Below, one piece after another: positions 43,151 through 44,375 of a DNA stretch of 44,375 bases. Positions within the stretch are counted from its first letter, which is position 1, and every line of letters starts with the position of its first letter. The DNA is from a virus. The notes below the pieces were generated by a model. That model was not told the DNA's origin. It was given only the letters and a program-made list of their open reading frames with translations, and made no database searches. The stretch is taken from positions 1-44,375 of IMG/VR virus record IMGVR_UViG_3300037119_001293, one strand, 5' to 3'. Both the position numbers and the translations under genes were made by a program.

Positions 43151-43618
43151 TCAGGCGAGGAGGTTTCCGGCGATGCGGCGGGACCATCCCTTGCCGAATG
43201 CCGACCATGTATCGCGGTCGGTCATGAACTGGAGCCGATGGCCGTTGAAGCGGGCAGACACAACGTCTGGATCGTCCGCATTCACCGCTCCGAGCGTTAT
43301 CGGGCCAATCTTGCCGTCGTCGGTCGTGCCAACCGCGCGCTGGAGCCACTTGGCGGATTGTCCAACGCCGCTGTTTACCGCCCCGTCAAACACGTTGAAC
43401 GATACAGGCCAAGGGAGACTGTCGCCGCGAACCTTGTCCCAGAAATCGCGCTTATAGATCGCCTTGGCCCGCTCAAGGGTCATCCCCTTGATGTCCTCGC
43501 TCGGATATGTCCGCTTGGTGATCCCGAATTTGGTTTCCCCGCCAGGGTCTTTCGGATGGTTCACATAACCGCCCTCGTGGCCGATAACCTTCTCAAACGC
43601 CCGGTCAAAGTCGCTCAT
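43151..43618 (-). CDS. Endolysin, GH108 muramidase
   Basis: 155 aa. FDRAFEKVIGHEGGYVNHPKDPGGETKFGITKRTYP carries the glycosyl hydrolase 108 motif with catalytic Glu15 in HEGGY; the C-terminal half (WPVSFNVFDGAVNSGVGQSAKWLQRAVG...DGKIGPITLGAV) matches the PG_binding_3 domain that goes with it. It cuts the glycan strands of peptidoglycan during lysis. No signal peptide, so a holin is needed. Length is slightly short but complete. Confidence 0.88.
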   Translation of the reverse strand: MSDFDRAFEKVIGHEGGYVNHPKDPGGETKFGITKRTYPSEDIKGMTLERAKAIYKRDFWDKVRGDSLPWPVSFNVFDGAVNSGVGQSAKWLQRAVGTTDDGKIGPITLGAVNADDPDVVSARFNGHRLQFMTDRDTWSAFGKGWSRRIAGNLLA

Positions 43619-43622
43619 CGCG

Positions 43623-43850
43623 TCACCTGTGATCGTTGGGATTGTCGATTGTGCAGGCGGAATAGACGAGCCACGAGCTGCCCATGCGATAGAAGCGGTC
43701 CTTCGCCTCCGCGGCGATGAGGCAATCGGAAATCGTCCGATAGGCGACGTTCACCTCGTGCCTGATGCGCGGTTCTGGCGCCCTGCCGTCGTAGTAGTAG
43801 GCCGTCGCCGCCGGCAGGAAGGCTAGGAAGTAGGTGACGGCGAAGCTCAT
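43623..43850 (-). CDS. Small exported or membrane-bound protein of the lysis region
   Basis: 75 aa from ATG 43850 (ATGA overlap): MSFAVTYFLAFLPAATAYYYDGRAPEPRIRHEVNVAYRTISDCLIAAEAKDRFYRMGSSWLVYSACTIDNPNDHR. Hydrophobic start ~3-19 with a possible cleavage site near ATA; two Cys (DCLIAA, YSACTI) that may form a disulfide. Directly upstream of the endolysin. Unknown. Confidence 0.65.
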   Translation of the reverse strand: MSFAVTYFLAFLPAATAYYYDGRAPEPRIRHEVNVAYRTISDCLIAAEAKDRFYRMGSSWLVYSACTIDNPNDHR

Positions 43851-44365
43851 TTTCGCTTCTTCCTGGGGGGCCGAATGGTGAAGGTGTTTGACACCACTCG
43901 CTGGGTCAGGATGGCATCGAAGAACGAGCGTGCGCTTACTGTCGTGATGATCCGATAACTCCCCGGCGGGAGGTTGCATTCCCGGTTAGGTGGGATACCC
44001 AGCCACCAGTCAAGGGTAAGCGGGATCGGCAACACACGGCCCGGCCTGTAACTGAATTCAGGCGTTCCATAGGAGCCACAGGCGTTGTAGAGCTCGTATT
44101 CGCTGCCGCTTACGCGCTCAATCTCCACCTCGTACCGGCCCCGAAATGGGCGAATTATCTGCCGAGCCACCACCATTTCAGGACTCTTCCCAAAGGTAGC
44201 GTCCTCAACGTGGAGGTCATCCAGCGTGTAGTAATGCGACATAGGAACCACGAAGGGCACCACCGCCGGCGCGATTGCGATGTAGACAACCGCCGCCAAA
44301 AGGAAGCCGGCAACCGCCTGACGCCACCAAGAGGCAGCGACGGCGCGACCGACTACCAAGGCCAC
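43847..44365 (-). CDS. Membrane-anchored protein spanning the genome ends
   Basis: 172 aa, GTG start at 44365 inside the terminal repeat. One N-terminal membrane segment ~15-40 (RQAVAGFLLAAVVYIAIAPAVVPFVV), then a beta-rich periplasmic-type domain (YEVEIERVSGSEYELYNACGSYG, ECNLPPGSYRIITTVSA) and a basic end (PPRKKRK). In the circular genome it directly follows the gene at 106-393. Perhaps an envelope-active protein of late infection; family not recognised. Confidence 0.7.
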   Translation of the reverse strand: MALVVGRAVAASWWRQAVAGFLLAAVVYIAIAPAVVPFVVPMSHYYTLDDLHVEDATFGKSPEMVVARQIIRPFRGRYEVEIERVSGSEYELYNACGSYGTPEFSYRPGRVLPIPLTLDWWLGIPPNRECNLPPGSYRIITTVSARSFFDAILTQRVVSNTFTIRPPRKKRK

Positions 44366-44373
44366 GCGCCTGG
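44248..44373. repeat. Right copy of 126-bp terminal direct repeat
   Basis: Identical to positions 1-126. The last two bases of the window (44374-44375, tc) differ from positions 127-128 (gg), so the match ends just before the end. Circular genome length would be 44,247 bp. Confidence 0.9.
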
Positions 44374-44375
44374 TC

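Overview
The window is essentially one complete genome of a temperate, short-tailed (podovirus-like) double-stranded DNA phage. Positions 1-126 recur exactly at 44248-44373, so the sequence is either a circular or circularly permuted genome of 44,247 bp written with an assembly overlap, or a linear genome with a 126-bp direct terminal repeat. The membrane-protein gene read at 43847-44365 starts inside this repeat (its start corresponds to position 118) and continues the gene order across the ends. The DNA is high in GC, almost every gene touches the next by ATGA, GTGA or TGATG overlaps, and the small accessory proteins resemble those of alphaproteobacterial, Rhizobiales-type phages and prophages. 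The host is therefore probably an alphaproteobacterium; this is inferred from style and protein resemblance only.

Layout on the circle. A control region lies at 32.2-33.5 kb. It encodes a 60-aa Cro/CI-like HTH protein (leftward), a 111-aa HTH repressor candidate (rightward) and a winged-helix regulator (leftward). Two promoters there, one leftward (32409-32437) and one rightward (33407-33435), carry the same operator CTATG-N7-CATAG at exactly the same place relative to the -35 and -10 boxes. This looks like one repressor controlling both major operons.

The leftward operon runs from 32402 down to 1, across the ends, and on to 40595, about 36 kb in one direction. It starts with regulators and DNA-metabolism genes (HTH protein, VRR-NUC nuclease, tandem-HTH protein, winged-helix replication-type protein, NusG-like antitermination factor). 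It continues with packaging (terS candidate, terL), head assembly (portal, scaffold, SU10-type major capsid protein), head-tail joining (SU10-type adaptor, P22 gp10-like tail hub), ejection proteins (repeat protein, internal lysozyme protein, large Ala/Gly-rich protein) and tail fibres or tailspikes. It ends with lysis genes (GH108 muramidase, holin-like protein, small membrane proteins, lipoprotein) and a second beta-helix tailspike. One small membrane protein (10774-10971) is encoded on the opposite strand inside the tail genes with its own promoter.

The rightward operon (33483-40611) carries many small proteins, several with zinc-ribbon cysteine pairs, an ERF-type single-strand annealing protein, a YbcO/DUF1364-type nuclease, and a tyrosine integrase that seems to lack the first catalytic arginine. 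It meets the end of the leftward operon tail to tail near 40.6 kb.

Points that stand out: the duplicated promoter-operator module, probable leaderless mRNAs, a phage-encoded NusG paralog feeding a 36-kb operon that contains attenuator-like hairpins, paralogous and internally repeated receptor-binding proteins, and repeated gene-boundary sequences in the accessory region. At least a dozen small genes (21-57 codons) were found by reading gaps on both strands. No rRNA, tRNA, CRISPR array or insertion sequence was seen.
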